The notes beneath the pieces were generated by a model. It saw nothing but the letters and a program-made list of their open reading frames with translations. It was not told the origin of the DNA and did no database searches. Below are positions 42,697 to 54,176 of a stretch of 64,000 nt of DNA, in pieces. The DNA comes from Curtobacterium flaccumfaciens (GTDB lineage Bacteria > Actinomycetota > Actinomycetes > Actinomycetales > Microbacteriaceae). The stretch is from NCBI GenBank assembly GCA_029689965.1, contig CP121450.1, positions 372,001 to 436,000 on the forward strand, read 5' to 3'. A program made the translations under genes and the position numbers. How positions within the stretch are numbered: the stretch's first letter is position 1; each line of letters begins with the position of its first letter.

Positions 42697-44385
42697 GTGA
42701 CCGAATTCCTCGTCGTCGGCGTCATCGCCCTCATCGCCATCGCCGGCGCGGCCGTGCTCGGTCCGCGCATCGGGGTGGCGGCGCCGCTCGTGCTCGTCGT
42801 CGTCGGCATCGTCGCGAGCCTCGTGCCGTGGATCCCGAACGCCGAGATCGACCCGGAGTGGATCCTCGCCGGCGTGCTGCCCCGCTGCTGTACTCCTCCG
42901 CGGTGTCGATGCCGTCGATGAACTTCCGACGCGAGTTCGGCGCGATCAGCGGCCTGTCCGTCCTGCTCGTCATCGCGAGCTCGCTCGTCCTCGGACTGTT
43001 CTTCGCCTGGGTGATCCCGGGGCTCGGGTTCTGGTGGGGATCGCCCTCGGCGCGATCGTCAGTCCGACCGACGCCGTCGCCACCTCGATCGTGAAGCAGA
43101 CCTCGATCTCCCGCCGGGCGATCTCGATCCTCGACGGCGAATCGCTGCTCAACGACGCCACCGCGCTCGTGCTCCTGCGTACGGCGATCTTCACCGCGGG
43201 GGCGTCGTTCTCGTTCTGGGGGCGCTCGGGGACTTCGCGAAGGCCGTCGCCATCGCGGTCGTGATCGGCTGGTTCGTCGGCTGGGCGAACGTGTGGGTCC
43301 GCGCCCGGGTCCCGAACGCCGCGGTCAACACGGCGCTCTCGTTCGCGGTGCCGTTCGTCGCCGCGGTCCCGACCGAGCTCATGCAGGGGTCGGGTCTGGT
43401 CGCCGCGGTCGTCGCCGGGCTGTTCACCGGGATCGTCGGGCCACGGAAGCTGCCGCCCGGACACCGGCTGTCGGACGCGCAGAACTGGCAGACGATCGAG
43501 CTCGTGCTCGAGGGCGCGGTGTTCCTCACCATGGGCCTGGAGCTCGCGAAGATCCTCGGCGACGTCCAGCGGGAGCACTCGGGCATCGGGCCGGCGCTCC
43601 TCATCGCGGTCGGCGCGCTCGTGCTCACCGTGGTCGTCCGGGCCGCGTACGTCGTGCCGCTGCTGCTCGCCCTGTCGTCGAGCGCCAAGCGCGGCGAGCG
43701 CATGCAGGAGCGCTTCGCCGAGATGCACGCCGGTGACCGCGAGGCCATGAGCGACGTCATCCGGGAGCACCGACCGGGCAACCGCGCGCCGTCCGAACGG
43801 GAGCTCGACCGGTTCACCACGCGTGTTCGCCGCACCCTGGCGGACATCGCGTACTACACGAAGGCTCCGCTCGGCTGGCGCGAGGGCACCGCCGTGGTCT
43901 GGGCGGGCATGCGCGGCGCCGTGACGGTCGCGGCAGCGCAGACCCTGCCCGAGGGGACCCCGCAGCAGTCGCTTCTGGTGTTCGTCGCCTTCGCGGTCGC
44001 TCTCCTGTCGCTCGTGATCCAGGGCGGCACGATCGGACCGCTCCTCCGGCGGATCGCAGCCCCGGCGCCGGACACCGCCGCGAAGGACACCGAGGAGCGC
44101 CGGAGACTGCTCGACCTCATGCGGACCGCCGCCGAGCGGGTCCCGGGAACGCACGGGGAACCGCCGCGGACGAAGGAGGAGCTCGAGGCCGCCGACCCCG
44201 CCGAGCTCCGGGCGTGGATGGGTCGCGAGAAGGCCCGACGACTCGCGGTGCTCGAGGCCCAGCGTGCCGCCATCCTCGACGCCCGCGACGACGGGAGCTT
44301 CGACGCCGAGGTGCTCGAGTCGATGCTGCAGAACCTCGACGCGGAGCAGATCGCCCTCGAGCTCAGGGGCGCGCCGGCCCGCTGA
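42697..44385 (+). CDS. Na+/H+ antiporter, NhaP/CPA1 type (frameshifted)
   Basis: About 563 residues, one base lost at each of about 42890, 43040 and 43220, all in G or C runs. Around a dozen helices. The ion-binding motif GAIVSPTDAVATS and the neighbouring ILDGESLLNDATALV are the CPA1 signatures, with WAGMRGAVTVAAAQ later. A cytoplasmic tail of about 130 helical, acidic residues follows. It exchanges sodium (or potassium) for protons. GTG 42697 follows the small membrane protein by 27 bp, so co-transcription is likely. Confidence 0.9.
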
Positions 44386-44399
44386 CGGTCAGTGGGCCG
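44375..44399. terminator. Hairpin between the antiporter and the convergent gene
   Basis: CGGCCCGCTGA pairs with TCAGTGGGCCG (one mismatch) around a 3-base loop, spanning the antiporter stop codon and ending 8 bases from the stop of the opposite gene. Likely a bidirectional terminator. Confidence 0.55.
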
Positions 44400-44406
44400 T
44401 CCGCGG

Positions 44407-44899
44407 TCACTCGCCGATGCGGATCCGGAAGACCCGGACCCCAGCGGTCTTCAGCGCAGCGAGCCCGAGCCGCATCCGGAGGGACCGGAACGGTCGCTCG
44501 AACCCCGACCGCGCCGATGCCGCGCCGATCTGGTGCAGCACCTCGGACGTCAGCGTCCGCTCGAGCTTCGGCGCGAGCCGGGTCAAGCCGGACACGGTCA
44601 CGACGATCCGTACCGCGTGCGGCCCGAGCAGCGGGTCGATCATCTCCGCCGCCTCCTGCGCACGGTGGAACGCAGGGTCGTCACCCGGTCGACGGATGGC
44701 GATGACGGCGAGTCCCGCGTCCCAGGTCTCCTCCGGATCGGGCAGGTCATCGACCCGACCACGCGCATCCGAGCCGCATCGACCCGGCGCGTACGGCTGC
44801 CGTCCGGAGCACCGGCAGGAGTTCCTGCGTCCCCGCGAGCACGACGTGCGCCGACGACAGGTCGACGGGTTCGTGCCGCTGTCGCGGCGTTCGGGCCAT
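44407..44899 (-). CDS. Hypothetical protein (frameshifted)
   Basis: About 163 residues with one break near 44775, where one extra base or two lost bases are needed. N-terminal ARTPRQRHEPVDLSSAHVVLAG, a middle with DDPAFHRAQEAAEMIDPLLG, and a C-terminal LRMRLGLAALKTAGVRVFRIR. No family recognised; no membrane helix or metal motif. ATG 44899 follows AAAGGA. Convergent with the antiporter. Confidence 0.5.
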
Positions 44900-45060
44900 G
44901 TGGAGGGTCCTTTCCGCTCGCTCACTGCGGACACTACCGACCCCGAAGGGTCCGCGGCCGGGCGGGCCCGCGGATCAGGACCCTCCCAGGCCGTCGGTCA
45001 CGAAGAGATCACGAGCAGACCTGTACAAAGGGACAGAGTCGTGCAGAATGGTGGGCGGCC

Positions 45061-46077
45061 ATGACGACAGCACGCGAACACGACCAGCACCCGGCGACGC
45101 CGGTGGTGCACCTGTCCCGGCGCGCCGCCCTCGAAGCCGAGCGCGCGGCCGCTCGCAAACCGGCCCGCCGCGACCGGACGGCGCAGCCCGCAGGGCCGTC
45201 ACGTGGCGCACGCACGGCCGTGCGGGAGCATCCCGCGCCGGCACGCACGGCCGTGCCGGAGCATCCCGCGCCGGCACGCGCGCGGCGCGGCGCGTCCGCG
45301 GCGCGCGTCCGCACGGGGCTCGACGGCCAGCGCATCACGCGGGTGTCCAGCCGGTCATCCGCCGTGACCGGTGCACGCAGCGTGCCACGTGCCTCCAGTC
45401 CGCACCGGGCCAGCCGGGTCACGCTCACGAGCGCACTCGCAGCACTGGCGATGTTCGCCGCGTCGGCGATGCCGGCGCACGCCAGCGCCGGCACGTCCAT
45501 GGCGACCGCGACGCTCGCGCCGTCCGTCCGGACGCAGGACTACGCGGTGACGCAGGCGATCTCGGCCTCAGCCCTCGACCGCGACGAGTTCACGGTGGGC
45601 GGCGGCTCCGCCGGCGCTCCCGGCACGTCGGTGTCCTACGGCGGGGAGGTCCGCTCGCCGTTCCCCGGTCCCGTCCGGATGAGCTCGGGCTTCGGGTACC
45701 GGTCCGCGCCGTGCGGTGCGTGCTCGTCGCTGCACCAGGGCCTCGACTTCAATCCCGGGATGGGCGCACCCATCGGTGCCGTCGCGGCCGGCACCGTGCG
45801 GGTCTCGGGCACCTACTTCTCGTACGGCAACGCCGTGGTCATCGACCACGTGATCGACGGCCGGAAGGTCGCCACCCTCTACGGGCACATGATGCCGGGT
45901 TCCTCGCCCCTGCGGGTCGGTGACACGGTCGAGGCTGGTGAGTTCGTCGGCAAGGTCGGCTCCTCCGGCGTCTCGACCGGCGCGCACCTGCACCTCGAGG
46001 TCCTGATGGACGGTGTCGCCCCGATCGATCCCGAGGTGTGGCTCGAGACCCGCATCGGTCGATCCCTCACGAGCTGA
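45061..46077 (+). CDS. M23-family (LysM-less) peptidoglycan endopeptidase, secreted
   Basis: Intact, 338 residues. A 100-residue basic, Ala/Arg-rich cytoplasmic N terminus holds two copies of RTAV(R/P)EHPAPA. Then a membrane/signal helix (LTSALAALAMFAASAMPAHASA) and an extracellular M23 domain: SGFGYRS, HQGLDFNPG (zinc His and Asp), ATLYGHM and GAHLHLEV (zinc and catalytic His pair). It is a LytM-like enzyme that cleaves cross-links in the cell wall. Both zinc motifs are complete, so it should be active. Confidence 0.9.
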   Translation: MTTAREHDQHPATPVVHLSRRAALEAERAAARKPARRDRTAQPAGPSRGARTAVREHPAPARTAVPEHPAPARARRGASAARVRTGLDGQRITRVSSRSSAVTGARSVPRASSPHRASRVTLTSALAALAMFAASAMPAHASAGTSMATATLAPSVRTQDYAVTQAISASALDRDEFTVGGGSAGAPGTSVSYGGEVRSPFPGPVRMSSGFGYRSAPCGACSSLHQGLDFNPGMGAPIGAVAAGTVRVSGTYFSYGNAVVIDHVIDGRKVATLYGHMMPGSSPLRVGDTVEAGEFVGKVGSSGVSTGAHLHLEVLMDGVAPIDPEVWLETRIGRSLTS

Positions 46078-46185
46078 AGCCACCCGCCCCGAGCGCCTCG
46101 CCTGGGTTGGCGGCCACGTCCTGCAGGTAACCGCCATGGCCAGCTATCGGGTGGCGGTCCGCATCGCCATCGACGCAACCGCGTG

Positions 46186-46231
46186 GCGGACCGGAGGCGC
46201 ATGGCGGCCCGGTCCCGTGCCTCCCGTCCGC
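46186..46231. terminator. Palindromic element, copy 4
   Basis: GCGGACCGGAGGCGCATGG pairs with CCGTGCCTCCCGTCCGC with a few mismatches. It lies 109 bases beyond the peptidase stop in a gap of 295 bp before the next gene. The rest of the gap holds Pro/Arg-like low-complexity DNA with GTCCGCCCGTC repeats and no gene that I can support. Confidence 0.5.
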
Positions 46232-46372
46232 CCGTCACTCCCCGTCCGCCCGTCGCTCCCCGTCCGCGCGTCACTCCCCGTACCCGCACCACCCCGCGTC
46301 GAGCGCATACGGCGCAGCCGGGTACGGGCAGGATCTGCCTCCGCACGGGTCGGGCGACGTACGCTCGTTCGC

Positions 46373-47277
46373 ATGGGTATCGACGTGCGCAACGAGATCC
46401 GCGACTTCCTGTCCTCGAGGCGGGCGCGGCTCACCCCCGAGCTGGTCGGCATGCCGTCGTTCGGAGGAGGGGTCCGGCGCGTGCCGGGTCTGCGCCGCCA
46501 CGAGGTCGCCATGCTCGCCGGGGTCAGCGTCGACTACTACACGCGCCTCGAGCGGGGGTCGCTCAAGGGCGTGTCGGACAGCGTGCTCGAAGGGCTCGCC
46601 GGTGCTCTGCAGCTCGACGAGGACGAGCGCGTGCACCTGTGGGACCTCGCACGCCTGGCGAACGCGGGCGTCAAGGTCATGCACCGCACCGTCCCGACCC
46701 GGGTACGGCCCGGCGTGCAGCGGCTGCTCGACTCGATCACCGGGGCGCCCGCGTGGGTGCGGAACGAGCGCGGAGACGTCGTCGCGACGAACGAGCTCGG
46801 CCGCGCCATGTACGCGCCGATGTTCGCTGGCCCCGGGCGTCCGGTGAACACCGCGCGGTTCACGTTCCTCGACCCGGCGGCGAAGGAGTTCTTCCGGACT
46901 GGGCGCAGACCGCTCGGGACGCCGTGGCGATCCTCCGGGCGGCGGCGGTGTCGAACCCGTGCGAGCCGGGGCTCGTGACGCTGGTCGGTGAGCTGTCGAC
47001 GCGCAGCGAGGAGTTCCGCACCTGGTGGGCCGCGCACGACGTCCGGGTGCACCGCACCGGCAAGAAGCGGATCCTGCACCCGATCGTGGGGGAGCTGCGG
47101 CTGGACTACGAGGCGCTCGAGCTCGTCGCCGATCCGGGCCTGGTGATGTTCTCGTACTCGGCAGAGCCGGGCAGCGAGTCCGAACGGTCCTTGGCGCTGC
47201 TCGGGTCCTGGGCTGCGACCGAGCGCGCGGAGCGCTACGCGGCCCTGCGGGAGACGGAGTCCGAGTCCGTCGACTGA
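46373..47277 (+). CDS. XRE-family regulator with MmyB-like ligand domain (frameshifted)
   Basis: About 301 residues, one base lost near 46900. An N-terminal HTH (VPGLRRHEVAMLAGVSVDYYTRLERG, outline RRHEVAMLAGVSVDYYTRLE) is followed by the MmyB-like ligand-binding (PAS-like) domain: PAWVRNERGDVVATNELGRAM (split) and RFTFLDPAAKEFF. Such regulators are common in actinobacteria and usually control an adjacent, often divergent, oxidoreductase gene; none adjoins here. In related proteins the C-terminal domain may bind fatty acids. Confidence 0.85.
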
Positions 47278-47488
47278 GGCTCGGCTGGCCGGGCGAAGGC
47301 ACGCCTGGCGAAGGCACGCCGGGCGCGGGCGCGAGGTGCCTCGCACCGGCATCGTCCGGAAGCGCGTCGCGGCTCCTGCCCCTGACCGTTCCGGTTCACG
47401 GTTCCCGGCACGGAAGAACCGATGCCGTCGATCGCGAACCCGGATCGCTCCACCCCGCGCTGCCCCGCACGGTCCGTAGGCTGGAGTG

Positions 47489-48268
47489 GTGACGAGGACG
47501 ACGGACGGTTCAGCGGGGGACGCCGACTACGCTCGCATCGGCGAGGACTACCGGAAGTACCGACGTCCGGAACCGGCCTTCGCGCGGGCGATCACGAAGG
47601 CGCTCAGCAACGCACGGACCGTGCTCAACGTCGGTGCCGGGGCGGGCTCGTACGAGCCCACCGACCGGGACGTCACGGCCGTCGAGCCATCGGCCTCGAT
47701 GCGCGCGCAGCGGCCGGACACGCTGGCGCCGGCGATCGATGCCACCGCCGAGGCCCTCCCGTTCGCCGACGGCACCTTCGAGGCCGCGATGACGACGTTC
47801 TCCGTGCACCAGTGGGGCGACCTCGAGCGCGGGCTGGCCGAGCTGCGCCGGGTGACCCGGGTCCGATCGTGATCCTGACGTGCGACCCCGATCGGGTCGA
47901 GGACTTCTGGCTCGCGGAGTACGCCCCGAAGTCATGGCCACCGAGGCCCGGCGCTACCCCTCACTCGCCCGGATCACCGCCGCACTGGACCGGGACACCG
48001 TGACGAGTACCCGGCTACCGATCCCCTTCACCTGCGTCGACGGCTTCTCGGAGGCGTACTACGCCCGTCCGGAGCGGCTCCTCGACCCGGGGCACGACGG
48101 GCGAACTCGGCGTGGAGCCTCGTCGACGAGATGACGGCCCGGCGGTCGGTCACGGCCCTCCGGACCGCGCTCGAGTCCGGCGAGCGGGACCGCTCCCACG
48201 GTGCGCTCCGGGTGCAGCCCACCTACGACGGCTCACTGGTGCTGATCACGGCGACACACCCGGCTTGA
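47489..48268 (+). CDS. Class I SAM-dependent methyltransferase (frameshifted)
   Basis: About 260 residues, bases lost near 47865, 47930 and 48100. The SAM motif I is TVLNVGAGAGSYEP, motif II AVEPSASM, and ALPFADGTFEAAMTTFSVHQW covers motifs III-IV (outline PFADGTFEAAMTTFS). This is the UbiE/COQ5-like type-11 fold. The substrate is unknown. GTG 47489 follows TAGGCTGGAG, which serves as a possible -10 and ribosome site. Confidence 0.8.
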
Positions 48269-48445
48269 CACGCCACCGTAGGCTGGAGGGGTGAGCTTCC
48301 AGGAGGTGGTCGGCGCTCGTTTCGCCGGCATCAGGGCGTGACGCCCCCGGTCGTGCCGTCCGGCGCGGCCACCGTCATCGACCCTGGACCTCCGCCCGGT
48401 GCGGCGCGACACCGCGCCCCGGGTGACCGAACGAAAGCGCTCACC

Positions 48446-48928
48446 ATGCTGCCCATCAGCGAGAAGACCCTCCGCACGTCCTTCGTCAACGCCTCCCGCA
48501 GGGAGACCGGCGACATCACCCTCCCCGGCGACTTCGCGTCGCTCGACTGGGACGCCCTCGACTACCTCGGCTGGCGCGATCCCAAGATCGGCCGGCGCGC
48601 GTACGCGGTCGTGCCGACACTCGACGGCGACCTCGTCGGCATCCTGTTCCGCCAGGCCGAGGCCTCGCCCCGATCACGCGCGCAGTGCTCGTGGTGCCAG
48701 GACGTGAAGCTGCCGAACGACGTCGTGTTCTACAGCGCGAAGCGGTCCGGCAAGGCGGGACGGAACGGCAACACCGTCGGCACGCTCGTCTGCCAGGACT
48801 TCCAGTGCTCGCGGAACGTCCGGAAGACACCGCCCCTGGCGTACGAGGGCTACGACGTCGAGGCCGCGCGCCAGCAACGGATCGAGGACCTGCAGCTGCG
48901 CGCAGCCTCCTTCGCCACCGAGGTCTAG
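48446..48928 (+). CDS. FBP-domain (FusB-like, EF-G-binding) zinc-finger protein
   Basis: Intact, 160 residues. The C-terminal part has the four-Cys treble-clef zinc finger CSWCQDV ... VCQDFQCSRNVR found in EF-G-binding proteins of the FusB/FusC type (FBP_C). DYLGWRDPKIGRRAYAVVP and GILFRQAEASP precede it. In staphylococci FusB rescues ribosomes from fusidic acid by releasing EF-G. Actinobacterial relatives are widespread and mostly untested. ATG 48446 is the first Met of the domain, although the frame is open upstream. Confidence 0.8.
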   Translation: MLPISEKTLRTSFVNASRRETGDITLPGDFASLDWDALDYLGWRDPKIGRRAYAVVPTLDGDLVGILFRQAEASPRSRAQCSWCQDVKLPNDVVFYSAKRSGKAGRNGNTVGTLVCQDFQCSRNVRKTPPLAYEGYDVEAARQQRIEDLQLRAASFATEV

Positions 48929-49071
48929 CCCACATTCCCCGCCCGGCATGTACCACCCCACACACCGACGAGCGGCGAAATACGCCATCCGTCCATGGCT
49001 GGACGCGCATGTTCGCCCGCTCGCGGTGCTCACGGCGGGGCGGGCGCGGGGCGGCGGCAGCCGGGCGGCGA

Positions 49072-49114
49072 CGGACTGGAGGCGCGGTGCGGCTGGCACC
49101 GCGCCTCCAGTCCG
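49072..49114. terminator. Palindromic element, copy 5 (perfect arms)
   Basis: CGGACTGGAGGCGCGGTGC and its exact complement flank a 5-base loop, giving a perfect 19-bp stem. It lies between the convergent FBP and aldo/keto reductase genes, 14 bases from the latter's stop. It is the best-preserved copy of the family. Confidence 0.65.
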
Positions 49115-49127
49115 ACGGGCAGTCGCG

Positions 49128-50115
<988 letters not shown>

Positions 50116-50246
50116 GGATGCAGGTCTACTCCGGGTCCCTCGGTTGGAGGGAGGCACTGATCGGACCCGTCAGCGGGGAATGCGGCTTCGTGCGGTTCCT
50201 CCAAGGTTCCGCACGTCCGGCGGTCCTCCCTGGTGGGATCGGATCC

Positions 50247-50789
50247 GTGAACCTGTACTTCCGGCTGTTCCTGCTCCAGTTGCGCATCCGGCTCCGCCCC
50301 ACCATCGGCGGACGGCGTCCCTCGCTCTGGGACGAGGTCCGCACGCCGTTCCGCGTGACCCTGACCGACCTCGACCCGCTGCGACACGTGAACAACGGGA
50401 AGTACCTGTCGATGCTCGACCTCGGGCGGCTCGACCTCATGGTGCGCTCGGGGTTCTGGGGCGAGATCGCCGAGCACGGCTGGTACCCGGTCGTGTCCGC
50501 GCAGACGATCACCTACAAGCGGTCGCTCACGCTCGGGCAGCGGTTCGAGCTCGTGACGCGGGTGCTCGGCGTCGACGACCGGGCGGTGTACCTCGAGCAG
50601 ACGTTCGTCCGTCGCGGGAGCGTGGTCGCCCGCGCGGTGGTGCAGGGTCGGTTCCTGCGGAAGACCGGCGGAACGGTGCCGACCGCCGAGTTGCTCGAGG
50701 CCGCCGGCGGCGCGGACCGGGACCTGGCGCTCCCGGAGTGGGTGCACGACTGGGCGGGCGCCACCCGGATCAGCAGCGCCGCCGGCTGA
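50247..50789 (+). CDS. Acyl-CoA thioesterase, 4HBT type
   Basis: Intact, 180 residues. RVTLTDLDPLRHVNNGKYLSMLDLGR (outline DLDPLRHVNNGKYL) is the hot-dog thioesterase signature; the Asp and Asn positions are conserved. VSAQTITYKRSLTLGQRFEL and AVYLEQTFVRRG follow. GTG 50247 is preferred because the conserved domain begins just after it. It may hydrolyse acyl-CoA in fatty acid turnover; chain length is unknown. Confidence 0.8.
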   Translation: MNLYFRLFLLQLRIRLRPTIGGRRPSLWDEVRTPFRVTLTDLDPLRHVNNGKYLSMLDLGRLDLMVRSGFWGEIAEHGWYPVVSAQTITYKRSLTLGQRFELVTRVLGVDDRAVYLEQTFVRRGSVVARAVVQGRFLRKTGGTVPTAELLEAAGGADRDLALPEWVHDWAGATRISSAAG

Positions 50790-50864
50790 CCGCTGGCCGG
50801 TCGACCACCGCATCTCAGCCGGTCGACGGACGGCCGCAGCCCGGCGGCGGCGTAGACAGGGCGG

Positions 50865-52423
50865 GTGAGCGAACGAGACGACGACCCCCGGGCCCCTGCG
50901 ACGAGCCGGCGGCTCCTGCTCGCCGGGGAGTCGGACTCGGGATCGCCGGGGTGCTCGCGGCGTGCAGTCGACCGTCCCCGTCGCCGTCGCCCAGCGCCAC
51001 GTCGACGCCCCGGCCGACGCGGACCCGACCGCGTCCCCGACTCCGGGCGGACCCGACACGTGGGACGCCCTCGCCGCCGCGGTGTCCGGCCGGCTGCTGC
51101 GGTCGGGCTCGAACGGCTGGGACTCGGCGCGGCTCGTCGAGAACCCCGGTACGACGACGCCGATCCGCAGGCGATCCTCCGCGCCGCCGACGCCACCGAC
51201 GTGCAGGCCGGGCTCGCCTTCGCCCGGAACACGAACACCCCGTGGCGCTCCGGGCCGGCGGGCACTCCTACACGGGTGGTCGGCCGGCGGCGCGAGCGGC
51301 ACCGACGTCCCGCGGTCGCTCGTGATCAGCACGCAGGACCTCGACCAGATCGAGCTGCACGACGACGGCACGGTGTCGATCGGGCCCGGGGCCCAGCTTC
51401 GGCGACGTGTACGCCACGCTCGCGAAGGCAGGCCGAGCGATCGGGGCCGGCTCGTGCCCCACCGTCGGCATCGGGGGCCTGACCCTGGGCGGCGGTGTCG
51501 GCGTGCTCGTGCGCTCCTTCGGCCTGACCTGCGACCAGCTCACGGGTGTGACCCTCGTCACCCCCGACGGCACCGTGCACGAGGTCTCCGCGACCGCCGA
51601 ACCCGACCTGTTCTGGGCCTGCCGGGGCGGCGGGGGTGGAACCGTCGGCGTCGTGACCGCACTGACGTACCGGACGCAGGCCGCGCCTCCCGTCCTGCTC
51701 TTCCGCATCACGTTCCCCTGGTCCGCCGCCGCTGCCGTGGTGCGCGCCTGGCAGGACTGGGCGCCCACGGCGGACCGGAGGCTCTGGTCCACGCTGAAAC
51801 TGCTGAACGGCTCGCGGCACACCGCGCCCACCGTCACCGTCACCGGCGTCTGGACCGGCGCGAAGTCCGGTGCGGACGCCTCGGTCGACGGGTTCATCAG
51901 CGCCACCGGTACGAAGCCACTCGCACACACCGCCCAGCAGCTGACGTACGGCGCGGCCATGTCGACGCTCGCGGGGAAGCCGCAGCGCGTGTCGCAGGCG
52001 GCGACCTCGTCGATCGGGACCTCGAAGCTGACGGACGCGCAGATCGACACGCTCGTGCAACGCGCCGCCGCGGCCGGCGATGTGCCCGGGAACCGCGAGG
52101 GCGGCGTCTCCCTGGACGCGCTGGGCGGTGCCGTGGCGGAGGTCGGGCGGACCGACACCGCCTTCCCGTGGCGCTCGGCCCTGATGACCGTGCAGTACAC
52201 GGCGGTGTTCGCGGACGGGGCCGACCCGGCGCCGTTCGACGCGTACGTGCGGGGGTTCCGGAAGGCGATGCGGCCGGCGTGGGGCGACGCGGCGTACGCG
52301 AACTACTGCGACGCGGCGATCACGGACCCGGCGGACTACTTCGACGTGAACACCTCTCGGCTGCACCGGATCGCCGAGCAGGCGGACCCGACGGGGGTGC
52401 TGGCGCAGCCGCACTGGGTGTGA
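50865..52423 (+). CDS. FAD-linked oxidoreductase, berberine-bridge type, exported (many frameshifts)
   Basis: About 520 residues. Five lost bases and one apparent extra T lie between about 50935 and 51400, the densest cluster of breaks in the window. The N terminus includes GLGIAGVLAACS, a Tat- or lipoprotein-type signal. The FAD domain has ALRAGGHSYTGG, the His that usually bonds FAD, and CPTVGIGGLTLGGGVGVLVRSFGLTCDQL (outline VGIGGLTLGGGVGVL). The BBE end WGDAAYANYCD is present. It probably oxidises a sugar or alcohol outside the membrane. Confidence 0.8.
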
Positions 52424-52463
52424 CGGGCGCTCCGCGTGGAGCGGGTGGGGCGCCGCCGGACGC

Positions 52464-52556
52464 GCGAAACGCCGCGCGATGCGCGAGACTCCGCCGGATC
52501 CCGCGGTGTTTCGGCGGTCGTGCGGCGTCTCGCCTGGGCGACGGCGTCTCGTCCTA
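52464..52556. repeat. Intergenic cluster of GCGARACNCCGC motifs
   Basis: GCGAAACGCCGCG (52465), GCGAGACTCCGCC (52482), GCGGTGTTTCGGC (complement, 52503), GCGGCGTCTCGCC (complement, about 52522) and ACGGCGTCTCGTC (complement, 52541) are five related motifs on both strands within 90 bp. They resemble those at 26582-26711. Confidence 0.55.
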
Positions 52557-52566
52557 CGATGAGCGC

Positions 52567-53148
52567 GTGGACATCGAGGACCTCGTACTGCCGGACGCCG
52601 CCGCCTGGCGCGCCTGGCTCGACGCCCACGAGGACGACCCGAGCGGCGTGTGGCTCGTCCTCGCGAAGAAGGGCACCAGTGAGCCGACGACGCTGACCTA
52701 CGACCAGGCGCTGGACGAGGCCCTGTGCTCCGGCTGGATCGACGGGCAGAAGCGCGGGCGCGACGAGGCGACGTTCCGGCAGCGGTTGACCCCGCGGCGG
52801 AAGGCCTCGCTCTGGTCGCAGCGGAACATCGGGCTCGTCGCGACCCTCATCGCCGAGGGACGCATGCGGGACCGGGGCCAGGCGGAGATCGACCGCGCGA
52901 AGGGAGACGGCCGGTGGGACCGCGCCTACTCCGGGGCCGCCACGGCCACCGTGCCCGAGGACCTGCAGGCAGCACTCGACGCCTCCCCGGCAGCCGCCGC
53001 GTTGTTCGCCCAACTCGACGCAACGAACCGGTACGCGGTGTTGCACCGGATCACGACCGCGCCGAGCGCCACGGCCCGGACGAACCGGCTGGCGAAGCTC
53101 GTCGGCGGGCTCGAGCGGGGCGAGACCCCGTACCCGCGGAAGGCCTGA
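52567..53148 (+). CDS. YdeI/OmpD-associated family protein
   Basis: Intact, 193 residues. AWRAWLDAHEDDPSGVWLVLAKKG (outline WRAWLDAHEDDPSGVWLVL), LTYDQALDEALCSGWIDGQ and RFTPR-like RLTPRRKASLWSQRN are the family's conserved patches. Members are linked to bacteriocin or peptide tolerance in some reports, but the mechanism is unknown. GTG 52567 is the only start before the domain. Confidence 0.75.
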   Translation: MDIEDLVLPDAAAWRAWLDAHEDDPSGVWLVLAKKGTSEPTTLTYDQALDEALCSGWIDGQKRGRDEATFRQRLTPRRKASLWSQRNIGLVATLIAEGRMRDRGQAEIDRAKGDGRWDRAYSGAATATVPEDLQAALDASPAAAALFAQLDATNRYAVLHRITTAPSATARTNRLAKLVGGLERGETPYPRKA

Positions 53149-53155
53149 CCCCGCG

Positions 53156-54075
53156 TCAGCCCCGCAGGCAGACCCGCACGCCCCGGTGATCGCTGCCGTT
53201 CGCCGGGAGGACCTCGGTCGACGTGGTGTCGAGCCCGCGGACGAACACGTGGTCGATCCGCACGACGGGCGCCTGCGCGGGCCAGGTGAACCCGAACCCG
53301 CCGCCCTCGTCGAGCATCCGGGTCAGCGGGAGCATCTCCGGGTCCTTCGAGCCGCCGTTGAAATCCCCGGCGACGACGAGCCGCTCCGCGTCGTCGTCAC
53401 GGACCGCGGTCGCGAGGGACGCGAGCATCTTCGGGCGTCCGTCCTCGCCGCCGAGCCGCAGTGAGTCCATGTGCACGACGTACAGCCGGACGTCCCCGAG
53501 GTCGGTGTCCACGGTGACGCGGAGCGCCCGCGCCCACCCGAGGCCGAGCGTCATCGGCTCGCCGTCGCGCAGCGTCGTCCGGCTCCACACCCCGACCGAC
53601 CCGACCCGGTAGTGGTGCGGGTACCGCTCGTCGAGCACGCCCGCGACGGCAGTGCCCGAGGACTCCGTGAGCTCCTCGAGCGCGATCACGTCCGGGGTGC
53701 GTGCGGCGATCGACCGCGCCGCGGCTGCCGGATCCTCGTTCGCGGCCTCGACGTTCTCCGTCACGACCGTCAGCTGCGGCGACCCCGGCGCATCCGGCGT
53801 GAGCACCCGGGCAGGATCGCGAACGCCCACGCGGCGGCGAAGGCCAGGGATCCCACCGCGAGCCGCTTCGACCGGGTGCCGAGGGCGACCCCGGCGACGG
53901 GGACGAGCAGCAGGGCGAGCCAGGGGAACAGGGAGCCGACGACCGAACCGGCGGTCCCGAGGACACCGAGCGCGGCGGGGAACACGAGGACGACGATCCC
54001 GGCGAGCAGCACGATCCCGACGACACCGATGACGAGCGAGCGGCCGGGACTCCGTCGTGGGGAACGGAAGGGCAC
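53156..54075 (-). CDS. Endonuclease/exonuclease/phosphatase family protein, membrane-anchored (frameshifted)
   Basis: About 306 residues, one base lost near 53808. Three N-terminal helices (LVIGVVGIVLLAGIVVLVF, VVGSLFPWLALLLVPVAGVA, LAVGSLAFAAAWAFAIL) anchor an outward EEP domain: VTENVEAANED, DVIALEELTE (catalytic Glu), VAGDFNGGSKDPEM (Asp/Asn) and GSDHRGVRV (catalytic Asp-His). It is of the vancomycin-resistance VanJ-like/EEP type, which may cleave lipid diphosphates. The substrate is unproven. Confidence 0.8.
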
Positions 54076-54118
54076 CCGACGAGCATACGAACCAGATCCG
54101 ACATGCACCTTGCGTACC

Positions 54119-54146
54119 CATACCGGGTATGTGCATACTCAGTATG
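54119..54146 (+). promoter_or_regulatory. Two tandem palindromes, probable PadR operator over a promoter
   Basis: CATACCGGGTATG (54119-54131) and CATACTCAGTATG (54134-54146) are 13-bp inverted repeats with centres 15 bp apart, as for dimers on nearly the same face of DNA. TTGCGT (54110-54115) and CATACT (54134-54139, 18-bp spacing) could be the promoter, so bound PadR would block it. They lie 31 bases before the PadR start. Confidence 0.7.
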
Positions 54147-54176
54147 TCCACGACGGACGGAAACTGGGGAAGTGTC

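Noticed and set aside
48291-48341. A 16-residue ORF (VSFQEVVGARFAGIRA) with a good ribosome site before the FBP gene
   Set aside because: Its start resembles the first residues of some nitroreductases, but nothing follows. It is too short to support as a gene or a confident pseudogene.
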